DNA of 64,000 nucleotides, taken from Halorussus halophilus. GTDB lineage: Archaea; Halobacteriota; Halobacteria; Halobacteriales; Haladaptataceae. Below the pieces are notes generated by a model that ran no database searches, was not told the DNA's origin, and saw only the letters and a list, made by a program, of their open reading frames with translations. Of the stretch, positions 44,091-55,821 are shown piece by piece (positions within the stretch are counted from its first letter, which is position 1; every line of letters starts with the position of its first letter). The stretch covers positions 2,170,001-2,234,000 of the forward strand of contig NZ_CP044523.1 of assembly GCF_008831545.1 (NCBI RefSeq). Direction: 5' to 3'. A program made the position numbers and the translations under genes.

Positions 44091-46589
44091 TTAGTTTTCG
44101 GCTTCCGGTTCGTCCGCGTCGGACTCGCTCTCTGCGACCTTCGCCGGAAGCACGTCCACGCTAGCGACGCTGTCGGTCGCTTCGAGTTCCATCACTTTCA
44201 CGCCCATCGTGTTCCGGCCGACTTCGGAGATGTCGGCGGAGCGGATGCGCATGATTTGGCCGTCCTGGCTCATGATGATGAGTTCGTCGTCCGGGCCGAC
44301 GGCCTTCGCCGACGTGACCGAGCCGTTCCGGTCGCCGGTCTTGATGTCAACCAGTCCTTTGCCGTTGCGCGACTGCTTGCGGTACTCCGAGATGGGCGTC
44401 CGCTTACCGTAGCCGCGCTCGGTGACCGTCAGCAGGTCTTCGTCACCGTTCTCCGAATCGGCGGCGACCATGCCGACCACTTCGTCGTCGCCTTCCAACT
44501 TGACGCCCCGCACACCGCGTGCGTTGCGGCCCATCTCGCGGGCTTCGGACTCGTCGAAGCGAATCGCCATCCCGTGGGCAGTCGCCAACAGGAGGTCTTT
44601 CGTCCCGTCGGTGACCTGCACGTCCACGAGTTCGTCGCCGTCGTTCAGACTGGCGGCGATGATGCCCGTCGAGAGGATGTTGTCGAACTCCTCGGCGGCG
44701 GTTCGCTTGACGTAGCCGTGACGCGTGACCATGCTGAGCGATTCGTCGTCCTCGAAGTCGTCGGTGTTGACGACTGCCGTCAACTCCTCACCGTCGTCCA
44801 AGTCGAGCAAGTTGATGGCGGATTTGCCACGCGCGGTGCGAGACATCTCCGGAATCTCGTAGGCTTTCAGGCGATAGACCTGCCCGTGGTTGGTGAAACA
44901 GAGCAGGTGGTCGTGCGTGTTCGCACGGAACACCTTCGAGACCCTGTCGCCTTCCTTGATGTCGCCGCCGATGATGCCCTTGCCGCCGCGGTTCTGGGCG
45001 TCGAACTGCGCGACGGGCATCCGCTTGACGTAGTCTTGCTCCGTGAGGACGACGACCACGTCTTCCTCGGCGATGAGGTCCTCACGGGTGACTTCGTCGG
45101 TGTTCTCGATGAACGAGGTTCGCCGGTCGTCGTCGTACTCGTCTTTGACTTCGAGCAGTTCGTCTTCGATGACCTCCAACAGCTCCGACTCGTCGCCCAG
45201 AATCTCTTCGAGGCGCTCGATTCGGTCGGTCACGTCGTCGTACTCGTCCTTGATTTCGGCGGCCTCCAGGGAAGTGAGCGACCCCAGTTGCATCCGGACG
45301 ATGTGTTCGACCTGCTCTTCGGAGAAGTCGTAGGCGTCCATCAACTCGGCTTTCGCCTCGTCGCGGTCCTCGGAGTTTTGGATGATGTCCACTACGTCGT
45401 CCACGTGTTCGAGCGCGCGCAGACGGCCTTCGAGGATGTGGGCGCGGTCTTGGGCTTCGCCGAGTTCGTACTCGCTACGCCGCGTGACGACTTCTTTGCG
45501 GTGGTCGAGATAGTGCTGAAGCGTCTCCTTGAGCGTGAGGACCTGCGGTTCGCCATCGACCAGCGCGAGGTTGATGACGCCGAAGGTCTTCTCCAGATAG
45601 CTCTCCAACAGCTGGTTCTTGACGACCTCCGCCATCGCGTTGCGCTTCAACTCGACGACGATGCGGATGCCGTCTCGGTCGGACTCGTCGCGCAGGTCGC
45701 GGATGCCGTCGATGGTGCCCTCGTTGACCGAGTTGGCTATCTTCTCGACCATCCGGGCCTTGTTCGTCTGGAACGGCAGTTCCGTGATGATGATGCGGTC
45801 TGCTTTGCCTTCGCGCTCTTCGACTTCGTACTCGGCGCGCACGCGGATGCGACCGCGGCCGGTCTTGTACGCGGCGTGGACCGCGTTGCGACCGACGATG
45901 TTCGCGCCCGTCGGGAAGTCCGGTCCCTTGACGTGTTCCATCAGGTCCTCGACGGTCGCGTCGGGGTTCTCGATGAGTTCGACGGTGGCGTCGATGACCT
46001 CGCCGAGGTTGTGCGGCGGAATGTTCGTAGACATCCCGACCGCGATACCGGACGACCCGTTGACGAGCAAGTTCGGGAACGCCGAAGGGAGGACCTCCGG
46101 TTCCTGAAGCCGGTCGTCGTAGTTCGACTGCCAATCGACGGTGTCCATGTCGATGTCGGCCAGTAGCTCCTCGGCAATCGGAGCCATTCGGGCCTCGGTG
46201 TAACGCATCGCGGCGGGCGGGTCGCCGTCTACCGACCCGAAGTTCCCCTGCCCGTCGATGAGCGGGTAGCGCATCGAGAAGTCCTGGGCCATCCGCGCGA
46301 GTGCGTCGTAGATGGACTGGTCGCCGTGGGGGTGGAAGTCGCCCATCGTGTCACCCACGATGTTCGAGGACTTCCGGTGGCTCGCGCCGCTGGTGATGCC
46401 CGACCGGTGCATCGCGTAGAGGATGCGTCGGTGAACGGGCTTCAGGCCGTCGCGCACGTCCGGCAGTGCGCGACCCGCGATGACGGACATCGCGTAGTCG
46501 ATGTAGCTCTGTTCCATCTCGTCCTCGACGCGGACGTTCCGTACTCGTTCTGCGACATCGTCGGGGATGTCAGATGAATCCGTACTCAT
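44091..46589 (-). CDS. gyrA: DNA gyrase subunit A
   Basis: 832 residues from ATG 46589 ([16 protein letters not shown]); an upstream ATG four codons earlier would overlap gyrB. The catalytic Tyr lies in [10 protein letters not shown] near residue 128. The quinolone-pocket helix is [19 protein letters not shown], with Gln where E. coli has the resistance-linked Ser83. The C-terminal beta-pinwheel has repeats including the GyrA-box-like [12 protein letters not shown], which is needed to wrap DNA for negative supercoiling. Starts one base after the gyrB stop. Haloarchaeal gyrase is thought to have come from bacteria. Confidence 0.96.
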   Translation of the reverse strand: MSTDSSDIPDDVAERVRNVRVEDEMEQSYIDYAMSVIAGRALPDVRDGLKPVHRRILYAMHRSGITSGASHRKSSNIVGDTMGDFHPHGDQSIYDALARMAQDFSMRYPLIDGQGNFGSVDGDPPAAMRYTEARMAPIAEELLADIDMDTVDWQSNYDDRLQEPEVLPSAFPNLLVNGSSGIAVGMSTNIPPHNLGEVIDATVELIENPDATVEDLMEHVKGPDFPTGANIVGRNAVHAAYKTGRGRIRVRAEYEVEEREGKADRIIITELPFQTNKARMVEKIANSVNEGTIDGIRDLRDESDRDGIRIVVELKRNAMAEVVKNQLLESYLEKTFGVINLALVDGEPQVLTLKETLQHYLDHRKEVVTRRSEYELGEAQDRAHILEGRLRALEHVDDVVDIIQNSEDRDEAKAELMDAYDFSEEQVEHIVRMQLGSLTSLEAAEIKDEYDDVTDRIERLEEILGDESELLEVIEDELLEVKDEYDDDRRTSFIENTDEVTREDLIAEEDVVVVLTEQDYVKRMPVAQFDAQNRGGKGIIGGDIKEGDRVSKVFRANTHDHLLCFTNHGQVYRLKAYEIPEMSRTARGKSAINLLDLDDGEELTAVVNTDDFEDDESLSMVTRHGYVKRTAAEEFDNILSTGIIAASLNDGDELVDVQVTDGTKDLLLATAHGMAIRFDESEAREMGRNARGVRGVKLEGDDEVVGMVAADSENGDEDLLTVTERGYGKRTPISEYRKQSRNGKGLVDIKTGDRNGSVTSAKAVGPDDELIIMSQDGQIMRIRSADISEVGRNTMGVKVMELEATDSVASVDVLPAKVAESESDADEPEAEN

Positions 46590-46590
46590 A

Positions 46591-48543
<1,953 letters not shown>

Positions 48544-48550
48544 TTATAAA
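48544..48550 (-). promoter_or_regulatory. Candidate TATA box for gyrBA
   Basis: tttataa on the minus strand, about 31-37 bases ahead of the gyrB ATG at 48513. Confidence 0.55.
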
Positions 48551-48665
48551 ACTCACGTGTACGCGCGCGCGAAGCGCGTCAGAAAGCCGAAAGAAGCGAT
48601 TGTGTAAATACCCGAAAGAATCGACCGCAGAACGTCGAAAGCGTCGAGCCCGTTGCGTCGGTCGT

Positions 48666-49565
48666 TCAGTCGCTCGACACGTCTATCTGGTCCACTTCCG
48701 AGACCTCTTCGAGGCTGATGCCGCCCGTCAGTTCGCGATGGGGGTACGGCATCTCGATGCTGTCGGTGTCGAAGCGCTCTTTGACGCCCTTGATGTGCTG
48801 GCCGAGGACCTCCTTGAACTTCCCGCGACCGGGGTCGTCTATCCAAATCCGGGACTCCAAGCCGACGTAGGAGTCCGCGAGTTCGGTCGTCCGAACCGAC
48901 GGTTCGGGTTCGTTCAAGATGTCGGGATTGCTCTCTGCGTCTTCGATGATGATGTCTGCGGCCTCGTCGATGTCTTCGTCGTAGCCGATGCCGAAGGTGA
49001 ACTGCATTCGGAGCTTGTTGTTCGCCATCGGGTTCTTGACGGGGTTGTTCGCTAACTCGCCGTTCGGCACGGTGATTATCTCGTTGTTGAACGTCTCGAC
49101 GCGAGTCACCCGGAGGTCGATGTCGCGGACGACGCCGGACGTGTCCGACCACTCTATCCAGTCGCCGGTCCGGAACGGCTTGTCCTTGAGGATGAACACG
49201 CCCGCGACGAAGTTGCCGATGAGGTCCTGCGCCGCGAATCCGGCCGCCAGCGCGAGCGCGCCACCCAGCGTGGCGAACGCAGCGAGGAAACTACCGAATC
49301 CGGCGAAGGTGAGCGCCACGGCGAGCGCGACGAAGAGCATGGTTGCCGCGATAGTTTTCGTCGCCAACTGCTCGACTGTCTCGTCGAATCCCCGTGCACG
49401 CATCGAACGCCGTGCGACGCTGATGGCCACGTATCGACCGACGAAGTAGACGACGAGAAACGCGATTACGAACTTCGCCGCCCCTTCGATGAACGGAGCC
49501 AGAAAGTCGAGCCACTCGCTGGTGGACTGGGGTATCTCGAATCCCTCTTGCTGTAGTAGGAACAT
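48666..49565 (-). CDS. Small-conductance mechanosensitive channel (MscS family)
   Basis: 299 residues from ATG 49565 (MFLLQQEGFEIPQS). Three predicted spans. The pore-lining helix is Gly/Ala-rich (LGGALALAAGFAAQDLIGNFVAGVFIL), matching MscS TM3. The cytoplasmic part is a beta domain (KDKPFRTGDWIEW...VRDIDLRVTRVETFNNE, IITVPNGELANNPV) and a C-terminal alpha/beta domain. It would relieve turgor during osmotic downshock, relevant for a halophile. Alone between gyrB and the following block. Confidence 0.93.
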   Translation of the reverse strand: MFLLQQEGFEIPQSTSEWLDFLAPFIEGAAKFVIAFLVVYFVGRYVAISVARRSMRARGFDETVEQLATKTIAATMLFVALAVALTFAGFGSFLAAFATLGGALALAAGFAAQDLIGNFVAGVFILKDKPFRTGDWIEWSDTSGVVRDIDLRVTRVETFNNEIITVPNGELANNPVKNPMANNKLRMQFTFGIGYDEDIDEAADIIIEDAESNPDILNEPEPSVRTTELADSYVGLESRIWIDDPGRGKFKEVLGQHIKGVKERFDTDSIEMPYPHRELTGGISLEEVSEVDQIDVSSD

Positions 49566-49833
49566 GTGCGAAATCACGTACGGACGCCGGAATAAAATTG
49601 ATTTGGGCGAGTACCGGTAAGTACGACCGGTAGACCCCCGTGGCTCGATTTCAGAGCGCAGTCCTGTTCATAGCGACGGACTCGACCGTCGTCACCTCGT
49701 AGTAAGGTCTCGTTCGAACGTGAGAGCCGAGAATCAAACTCCGATAATCCGAGATACGAGAGCTTGAAAGCCCACAACGTTCGCAACGATGGCGGCTGCT
49801 TTTCCCCTCGCTTCTTGCACTTCAGGGGCTAGC

Positions 49834-50748
49834 ATGGTACACGATTATCGAACGAGACGCGTAACCGACGAACAGCGCCGGGAGCTGTTGGCCGCTCTGG
49901 GGGTCGGGGGAGCGGTCGCCGCGGGTGGAGCGACACTGGACGACCTCCGTGAGGCCGTCTCGACCGACGAGTCCGCGGAGTTGGCGGCCTTCGGCGAGGC
50001 GGTTCGGTCAGACCTCGCAGGCGAGATAGACGCCGACTTGCTCGCCGAGCGGTCGGCCGCGTTCGCCGACGCGGCGGCGGGGCTGACCGCGGTTCCGGAG
50101 TCCGGACTTCCCGAGGGAAACCAACCGCGAGAGGAGTTCGCGCAGGTCGCCGCCGAAGCCAGACCGGCGTACGAACACCTCGCCGAACTCGGGTTCTTCG
50201 AGAGTACGACCGAACGGCTGCCCGAGTTCACGCCGAACTACATCGAGAACAGCGTCCAACGATTCGTCGCCGCCGAACCGCTGGCCGCGTCGCTCGCGGA
50301 GATGGACGTCTCGCCCGAAGAGGCAGTTGACTTGCTCAGTACGGTCGTCGCGCACCGACGCCGCATCGGTGACCGCCATTGGGTGGCGACCGACCAACTG
50401 AACCGCGAGCAGTTGGAGTTCGGCGAGTTCGTCCCGCCGATGACGCAAGCCGCCGCGGGCGGCGTCCTACTGTGGCTCGAAGACCTGGACGAGCACCTGT
50501 GGACGAACAAGGTACTAATCACTGACGAGATTCTGGCCGACGCGACGTGGGACGCCCGCGCCATGGCGGCGGGGTTCGCGCTGATGCTCGACGGCGCGCA
50601 GAGAGTCTCGGAGAGAGGGGAATCCGACGCTGGCGACGCAGAACTCGCGGGCCTGCTGTCGAGCGGGTTCGCGCTACAAGCCATCGCACAGAACCTGCTG
50701 CCGGAGGACGCCTACTGGATAACCGAGGACATGCGAGCGGAGAGATAA
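49834..50748 (+). CDS. Tat-motif helical protein, partner of the downstream cupredoxin-quinoprotein
   Basis: 304 residues from ATG 49834 (MVHDYRTRRVTDEQRREL). A possible Tat signal, RRELLAALGVGGAVAAGGA, is near residues 14-33. The rest is helical with no cysteine or recognised motif. The stop is two bases before the next gene, so the two are probably one unit. Because the quinoprotein lacks an obvious signal while this protein appears to have one, it could be a small subunit that carries the other through the Tat system, as the gluconate 2-dehydrogenase subunit does. This is inference. Confidence 0.65.
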   Translation: MVHDYRTRRVTDEQRRELLAALGVGGAVAAGGATLDDLREAVSTDESAELAAFGEAVRSDLAGEIDADLLAERSAAFADAAAGLTAVPESGLPEGNQPREEFAQVAAEARPAYEHLAELGFFESTTERLPEFTPNYIENSVQRFVAAEPLAASLAEMDVSPEEAVDLLSTVVAHRRRIGDRHWVATDQLNREQLEFGEFVPPMTQAAAGGVLLWLEDLDEHLWTNKVLITDEILADATWDARAMAAGFALMLDGAQRVSERGESDAGDAELAGLLSSGFALQAIAQNLLPEDAYWITEDMRAER

Positions 50749-50750
50749 CA

Positions 50751-52844
50751 ATGCCTGCCGACATCGACCCCGAGAACGAGGTAGTCGAACCGGAAGAGAG
50801 ACAACACCACATCGACACTGGCCCCGAGGCTCGCGACGAGGACGAGGTGATCAATCTGCAAGGCGTAGACACCGAGTTCAGATTCGGCGGCCAGATTTCG
50901 GGCTGGCAAGGCCGTGCCCCCGAGTCGATTTCGGGCGCGACCAACCCGACCCTGAACTTGGAAGCCGGGAACAGGTATCGAGTCGTCTGGGAGAACGTGG
51001 ACGGCGCGCCGCACGACTTCGTCATTCAGAACAGTAACGGTGACCGAATCGTCGGGACCGAGGTGTTCTCCCAACAGGGCCAGACCGTCACGCTGACGTT
51101 CGACGCGACGGCAGAGATGGCCCAGTACATCTGCACGGTGCATCCGAACTCGATGGTCGGGGAGGTGCAGGTCTCCGGCGGCGACCAGATGGCCGGCGGC
51201 GGCGCAACTGGGGATGGCCAGCAGGGACCGGGCGCGACCCAGCAGGAGATTCCGGACCTCTCGGTGACGACCAATATGCTCCGCGAGGACGCAGAGCGCG
51301 AAGACTCGTGGCTCCACTACGACAAGGGGTACGGCCAGCGCGGATTCACGCCCGAAGACCGCCTCGACGCGGACAACGTCGCCAGTCTGGAGCGAAAGTA
51401 CTCTATTCCGACGGACAGCGCGGGCATGCAGACGAACCCGCTCGTCGTCCCGACGGACCCGCCGGTGATGTACTACACGACCAGCAACATCAACGTCCAC
51501 GCGGCCAACGCCCGAACCGGCGAGAAGTACTGGATTTTCAAGTACGCCCTGCCGGAGGACGCCGCAGGACAGACCGGGCGCAACCGCGGTGTCGCGGTGT
51601 GGCACGACAAGGTGTATCTCGCCACGACGGACTCGCACCTCGTTGCGCTGAACCGCTACACCGGCGAGAAAGAGTGGGACACGCTGATGCTGAACGAGCA
51701 GCAACAGGAGATGGGCCAACCCAAGCGGATGTCCATCACGCAGGCACCGCTCGCGTACGACGGGCGAATTCTCGTCGGAATGAGTGGTGACTTCGGCGGG
51801 TGGTGCGTCGTCTCCTCGGTGGACGCCGAGACAGGGGAAGTTCAGTGGCAGACGAACATGTCACCCAGAAGTGAGTGGGTCGGCGAGAGTTGGCGCTTCT
51901 CCAGCGACGCGCCGTGGATGAACCCGTCAATCGACCCGGAGACGAACCAAGTCTTCTACGCCGTCGGCAACCCCTGTCCGATGATGAACGGCATCGTGCG
52001 GCCCGGACCGAACAAACACTCGAACTCCATCGTCGCCCTCGACATCGAGAGCGGCGACCTCAACTGGGCGAGTCAGCAACTCGCCCACGAACTGTGGGAC
52101 TACGACACCCACATGACCCCGAACGTCTTCGACATGGAGATGGAGAACGGCGAGACCCGACGAGTGGTCTCGACCGACTACAAAGCGGCGTGGACGTACG
52201 TCTACGACGCCGAGACCGGGCAACTGGTCGAGCGGACGAAGCCGTGGGCGACGCAGGACCACGAGTGGTCCGACCACTTCCTCGCGCTCCCGCCCGCGGG
52301 CGAGGACAACCCGGGAACGTGCTGGCCGGGAACCAGCGGTGCGACCGAGTGGCCACCCGGCGCGTACAGCCCCGAAACCGGCCTTCGCTACATCCCCGCG
52401 AACGACGCCGCCCAGCGCATCTTCTACGACCCCGACTGGGAGTACAACCCGACGGGCGACATCACGCTCGCGGAGGGTGGGTCCAGACTCGCCTCCGAAG
52501 AGACCAGTCACTCGGCGTACGTCCAAGCGCTGGACCCACAGACCGGGGACCTCGCGTGGCGAACCGAACTCCCCGACGCGAGTTCGAAGTGGTCCCAGTG
52601 GCGAATCTGGCCCGGCGGCGCGACGGCGACTTCCGGAAATCTCGTCTTCGTCGCGTCGTCGGGCGGCCACCTGTACGCCCTCGACGCCGAGAACGGTGAG
52701 CGAATTTGGGCCGGTGAGACCGACGCCGACCGTATCACGGCCGCCCCCGTCGTCTGGGACGACCCCGCCGAAGAGACGACATACGTCGCCCTCGCCGCGG
52801 ACGACGAGATAACCGTCTGGAGCAGTAGCGGCTTCGAAGAATAG
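50751..52844 (+). CDS. Cupredoxin-quinoprotein fusion (type 1 copper domain plus PQQ-type beta-propeller)
   Basis: 697 residues from ATG 50751 (MPADIDPENEVVEPEERQ). An N-terminal cupredoxin domain (about 40-145) has the copper ligands His in DGAPHDF near 87 and Cys, His, Met in YICTVHPNSM near 127-134. After a Gly-rich linker (about 150-175), residues 195-697 form a PQQ-dehydrogenase-type propeller with repeated W-docking motifs such as ARTGEKYWIFKY, RYTGEKEWDTLM, AETGEVQWQTNM, AENGERIWAGET. The copper domain would accept electrons from the quinoprotein active site. No secretion signal is visible. Substrate unknown. Confidence 0.85.
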   Translation: MPADIDPENEVVEPEERQHHIDTGPEARDEDEVINLQGVDTEFRFGGQISGWQGRAPESISGATNPTLNLEAGNRYRVVWENVDGAPHDFVIQNSNGDRIVGTEVFSQQGQTVTLTFDATAEMAQYICTVHPNSMVGEVQVSGGDQMAGGGATGDGQQGPGATQQEIPDLSVTTNMLREDAEREDSWLHYDKGYGQRGFTPEDRLDADNVASLERKYSIPTDSAGMQTNPLVVPTDPPVMYYTTSNINVHAANARTGEKYWIFKYALPEDAAGQTGRNRGVAVWHDKVYLATTDSHLVALNRYTGEKEWDTLMLNEQQQEMGQPKRMSITQAPLAYDGRILVGMSGDFGGWCVVSSVDAETGEVQWQTNMSPRSEWVGESWRFSSDAPWMNPSIDPETNQVFYAVGNPCPMMNGIVRPGPNKHSNSIVALDIESGDLNWASQQLAHELWDYDTHMTPNVFDMEMENGETRRVVSTDYKAAWTYVYDAETGQLVERTKPWATQDHEWSDHFLALPPAGEDNPGTCWPGTSGATEWPPGAYSPETGLRYIPANDAAQRIFYDPDWEYNPTGDITLAEGGSRLASEETSHSAYVQALDPQTGDLAWRTELPDASSKWSQWRIWPGGATATSGNLVFVASSGGHLYALDAENGERIWAGETDADRITAAPVVWDDPAEETTYVALAADDEITVWSSSGFEE

Positions 52845-52867
52845 CTTCCGCCCCGGCTTTGTGCGAG

Positions 52868-53447
52868 TCAGGGCGACTCGGAGCGATTGCCGACGCGCAG
52901 GCGCGCAGACTGGACGGTCCCGACAGACGCGTTTCCGACGACGAGGTCCGCGTCGGCGGTGGCGACAGAGGCGGCCGACTGATTTCCGGAGACGTTCAGT
53001 CCGCGGACCGTTTGGACGCTCAGACGCTCGACGACGATGCCGTCGAGCGTGCGGTTCCTGACCAGCACGTTCGCGCGCGACTCGTTAGTGACGTTCCCAC
53101 CTGCCGCGTAGTTGAAGCCGAACCGCTGAGCGAGTCGTCGGTCTCGGACGACCATGTCCCCGAACCGAACCTCCGAGAGCGTGGCGCGGCGCACGGTCAA
53201 CTGCTGTGCAGAGACGTTCCGAAGCGTCACGTTCTCGCGCGACCCCACCCGTCGAACCGTGAGTTCGCGGACGACGGCGTCCGTGACCGTGACGTTCCGC
53301 AATGTGAGACGTTCGACGGAAAACTGCTCGACTTCGACGCTCTGTCCTCGGTCCTGCGCGGGAGGTGTCGGGGTCGCCATCGTCAGCACCCGGTGCGGAG
53401 ACGACGGCGACGACCAAGACGGCGAGCGCGGTGTACTTTCTCGACAT
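52868..53447 (-). pseudogene. Secreted Asn/Thr-rich repeat protein, apparently frameshifted after the signal peptide
   Basis: The body (52868-53389) encodes a 173-residue run rich in short repeats such as RLTLRNVTVTDAVVRELTVR, like a pentapeptide- or beta-helix-type protein. A signal peptide (ATG 53447, MSRKYTALAVLVVAVVS) lies upstream in another frame, one base out of register with the body. The divergent paralogue at 53712 has signal and body joined, which supports a one-base deletion or sequencing error near 53385-53410. If real, the copy is inactive; alternatively translation begins at an internal GTG. Confidence 0.6.
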
Positions 53448-53711
53448 CGTCCCCAGACCGTACGGGTCGCGGTAAAAACCGAGTCTATCGTTCACCGGCG
53501 AAACCTTGCCGTAGTGTGCGTACTTCGTCGTTTCGACACCGGCGACCGAAACGTGCCAGCGAGCGTTGCGGCCCCGACCCGAGTAACTTCGACGTACTAC
53601 ACGCGTCGGCGTCGAAACGACGCTTGAACCGGTCGTCTCACACCCGCCGAACAGGCCGACGTGTGAACGGTTCCTGCCGTTTATCCGACGCGTCGCCGTA
53701 GCGGGCTGAGC

Positions 53712-54560
53712 ATGACCGAAACACCGATATCGACGATTATGCTCGCCGCACTGGTCGTTCTCGCCAGTGGGACAGCTGTCGCAGTCGGAACGCACACCCC
53801 GTCCCCGGCCGCTAGCGACGCGCCCGCGATAGCGGGTGATTCGACCGCACTGCAGGCACAGGGAACGAACGTCACCGCACGAAATCTCACGGTCGAGACC
53901 CTCGTCCTCCGAAACGTTACCGTCACGAACGCCCAGTTCCAGCAGTTGACCGTTCGCAACGGGAGTGCGGACGGCGACGAGACCAACCGAACGTACGACG
54001 ATGTCTCGGTGGACCGAATCGCCGTGACCGGGAGACTCACCGACGTGACGCTCTCGAACGTCAGCATCCGGAGCGAGCAGGTAGCGACCGCGCTACTCAA
54101 CGAGTCCGGAACCCGAACCGTCGAGACGCGACTCGTGCTGGACAGGGCTTCGTTACGTAACCTGACGATAGACGGTCTCGCCGTCGATACCGCGGACGTC
54201 CGGTCGGCATCGCTAGACAACGTGACCATAGACGCGGGTGCGGTCGAGACGACGGCGTCCGCAGAGACCACCGAACCTGCCGAGACGACGACGGGTGACG
54301 GCGCGACCGAGACGACCGCCCCGAGCGTCGGGGCAGCAGAACCCGTCGTCGTCGAGAACGCCACGGTTGGCGGCGTGAACGTCACGGCGCTCGACGTGGA
54401 AGGTGTCTCGATTGGTCAGACCCAGGCCGAACCGGCAGTTAACGCCACGACTGTTGCGGGCACTACGACTGTTGCGGGCACTACGACTGTCGCCGCGACT
54501 ACTCGCGCGCAGACGACTCGCCCTGCGGAGGCCGGAAATCAGACTACGGCCGCGAGTTAG
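53712..54560 (+). CDS. Secreted Asn/Thr-rich repeat protein, intact paralogue
   Basis: 282 residues. Signal peptide MTETPISTIMLAALVVLASG, then degenerate repeats of the form N-(V/L)-T/R: LTVETLVLRNVTVTNAQFQQ, LTDVTLSNVSIRSEQVA, ASLRNLTIDGLAVDTADV, ASLDNVTIDAGAVETTA. These read like rungs of a right-handed beta-helix. A Thr/Ala-rich C-terminal tail (TTVAGTTTVAGTTTVAA, about 255-282) may be O-glycosylated. N-glycosylation sequons are abundant. It diverges from the frameshifted paralogue at 52868 and its stop TAG overlaps the convergent exchanger stop by three bases. Function unknown, cell-surface. Confidence 0.7.
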   Translation: MTETPISTIMLAALVVLASGTAVAVGTHTPSPAASDAPAIAGDSTALQAQGTNVTARNLTVETLVLRNVTVTNAQFQQLTVRNGSADGDETNRTYDDVSVDRIAVTGRLTDVTLSNVSIRSEQVATALLNESGTRTVETRLVLDRASLRNLTIDGLAVDTADVRSASLDNVTIDAGAVETTASAETTEPAETTTGDGATETTAPSVGAAEPVVVENATVGGVNVTALDVEGVSIGQTQAEPAVNATTVAGTTTVAGTTTVAATTRAQTTRPAEAGNQTTAAS

Positions 54561-55699
54561 AGGTCCATGGCCAACCCACCGAACAGGAGATAGCTCCCGA
54601 CCCAGTAGACGGCGTACAACGCGAGCAGTACGTAGCCGTGCCACCTGCGGAGTTCGTTCTTCCAGATGAAGTACGCCGCGAGACCAGTCGAGAGGACCAA
54701 CATCGGCAGGTGCCAGACCAACACGCTCGGCGAGACACTGATGCTTCCGACGAGCAACACGACGCCGACGTTGCCGGTCACCGAGAAGATGACGCTCCCG
54801 ACGACGTTGCCGACGCCGATTTCGGGCGCGCCGCGCCGAACCGGTTCGACCGTGAGGAACACGTCTTCGAAGGTGAGGACGGCCGTGGCGATTGTCGCGC
54901 CGAAGACCGTCCCTTCGAGTTCCCAGCTAGCGACTATCCCTTCGGTCGCTATCGCCATGCTCTCGGCCCCGACTACCAGACCGGCGAGCGCCAGCAGCGA
55001 CATGCCCAACCACGCCCACCCCGGGAAGTTCCAGTCGGGGACGAACGGCAACTCCGCAGACATCGCTCTGACGTTACCACCGTCTTGGACCTCCCGAACC
55101 TCTGTCTCGCGGAATATCGGGACCTCGCCACTCGTCTCGCGGTAGACGATGTAGCCCAGGGCCACGACGAAGACGCCGAGTAAGACGGCCCCGTGAGCGG
55201 CGGTCAGCGTGCCAGTGAGGGCGAACGGGACGAGCGCGAGCGGCGAGAGCGCGAACAGCAGGACGTAGTCGTCCGGGAGCGACACGCGGAACGGTTTGAC
55301 GATTGCCGCGAGCGCGAGCGTCACTCCGGTCAGCGAAAGCGCAGTACCGAGCGCGCTTCCCAGCGCGACGCCGCTCAACTCCTCCAAATTCGTGGCGACA
55401 CCGAGTACTGCGTCGTCGAACTCGATGCCAGTCAGGACGATAGCCAAGAGGAACAGCGACACCCCCAGCCCTTCCGCGGCTCTGACGAGGTAGCCGATGA
55501 ACTTCTCGGCGCTGAATATCAGTAGTGCTCCCCCGGCGACGAACAGCAAGACGGCCGGGACGCCGGTGACGAGTGGCTCCTCCGATCCACCTGCTTCTTG
55601 GTCTGCCTGTGCGACTCCGACTCCCATCAGCGCGACGAAAATCGTCAACAGTACTAACACGACGACGGCCGTACCTGTGTCGATGTTCGAACTCACCAT
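54557..55699 (-). CDS. Sodium/calcium exchanger family membrane protein
   Basis: 380 residues from ATG 55699 (MVSSNIDTGTAVVVLVL). About eleven membrane spans. Two repeats resemble the CaCA alpha-1 and alpha-2 regions: GIEFDDAVLGVATNLEELSGVALGSALGTALSL, and TVFGATIATAVLTFEDVFLTVEPVRRGAPEIGVGNVVGSVIFSV. Acidic residues in both repeats (ED and E near the middle) would bind cations. The first span is followed by a Gly-rich extracellular loop (QEAGGSEEPL). It should export Ca2+ or other divalent cations using sodium. The stop overlaps that of the convergent gene. Confidence 0.82.
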   Translation of the reverse strand: MVSSNIDTGTAVVVLVLLTIFVALMGVGVAQADQEAGGSEEPLVTGVPAVLLFVAGGALLIFSAEKFIGYLVRAAEGLGVSLFLLAIVLTGIEFDDAVLGVATNLEELSGVALGSALGTALSLTGVTLALAAIVKPFRVSLPDDYVLLFALSPLALVPFALTGTLTAAHGAVLLGVFVVALGYIVYRETSGEVPIFRETEVREVQDGGNVRAMSAELPFVPDWNFPGWAWLGMSLLALAGLVVGAESMAIATEGIVASWELEGTVFGATIATAVLTFEDVFLTVEPVRRGAPEIGVGNVVGSVIFSVTGNVGVVLLVGSISVSPSVLVWHLPMLVLSTGLAAYFIWKNELRRWHGYVLLALYAVYWVGSYLLFGGLAMDL

Positions 55700-55821
55700 A
55701 GCCACCCACGAGATGCTTCTACACGCACGACATCGACTCCCTTCACGATTGGGGCGCGAGTAAGGTGTAAAACCGACCACCCGAACCGTTTAGTGGAGTA
55801 CTACCGTGGCATACTGGGGAC

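Noticed and set aside
43821-46166. Long plus-strand open frame of about 780 codons opposite gyrA
   Set aside because: Antisense frame of a GC-rich gene. gyrA on the minus strand is certain, and the frame has no protein motif.
53085-53795. Minus-strand open frame covering the 53.4 kb signal peptide
   Set aside because: Only the signal peptide portion (53447 downwards) looks like protein; the rest reads out of frame through the repeat-protein gene, so it is used only as evidence for the frameshift.
55740-55821. TPP riboswitch ahead of the NMT1-type importer
   Set aside because: I looked for the conserved CUGAGA and related core but found none in the short spacer.
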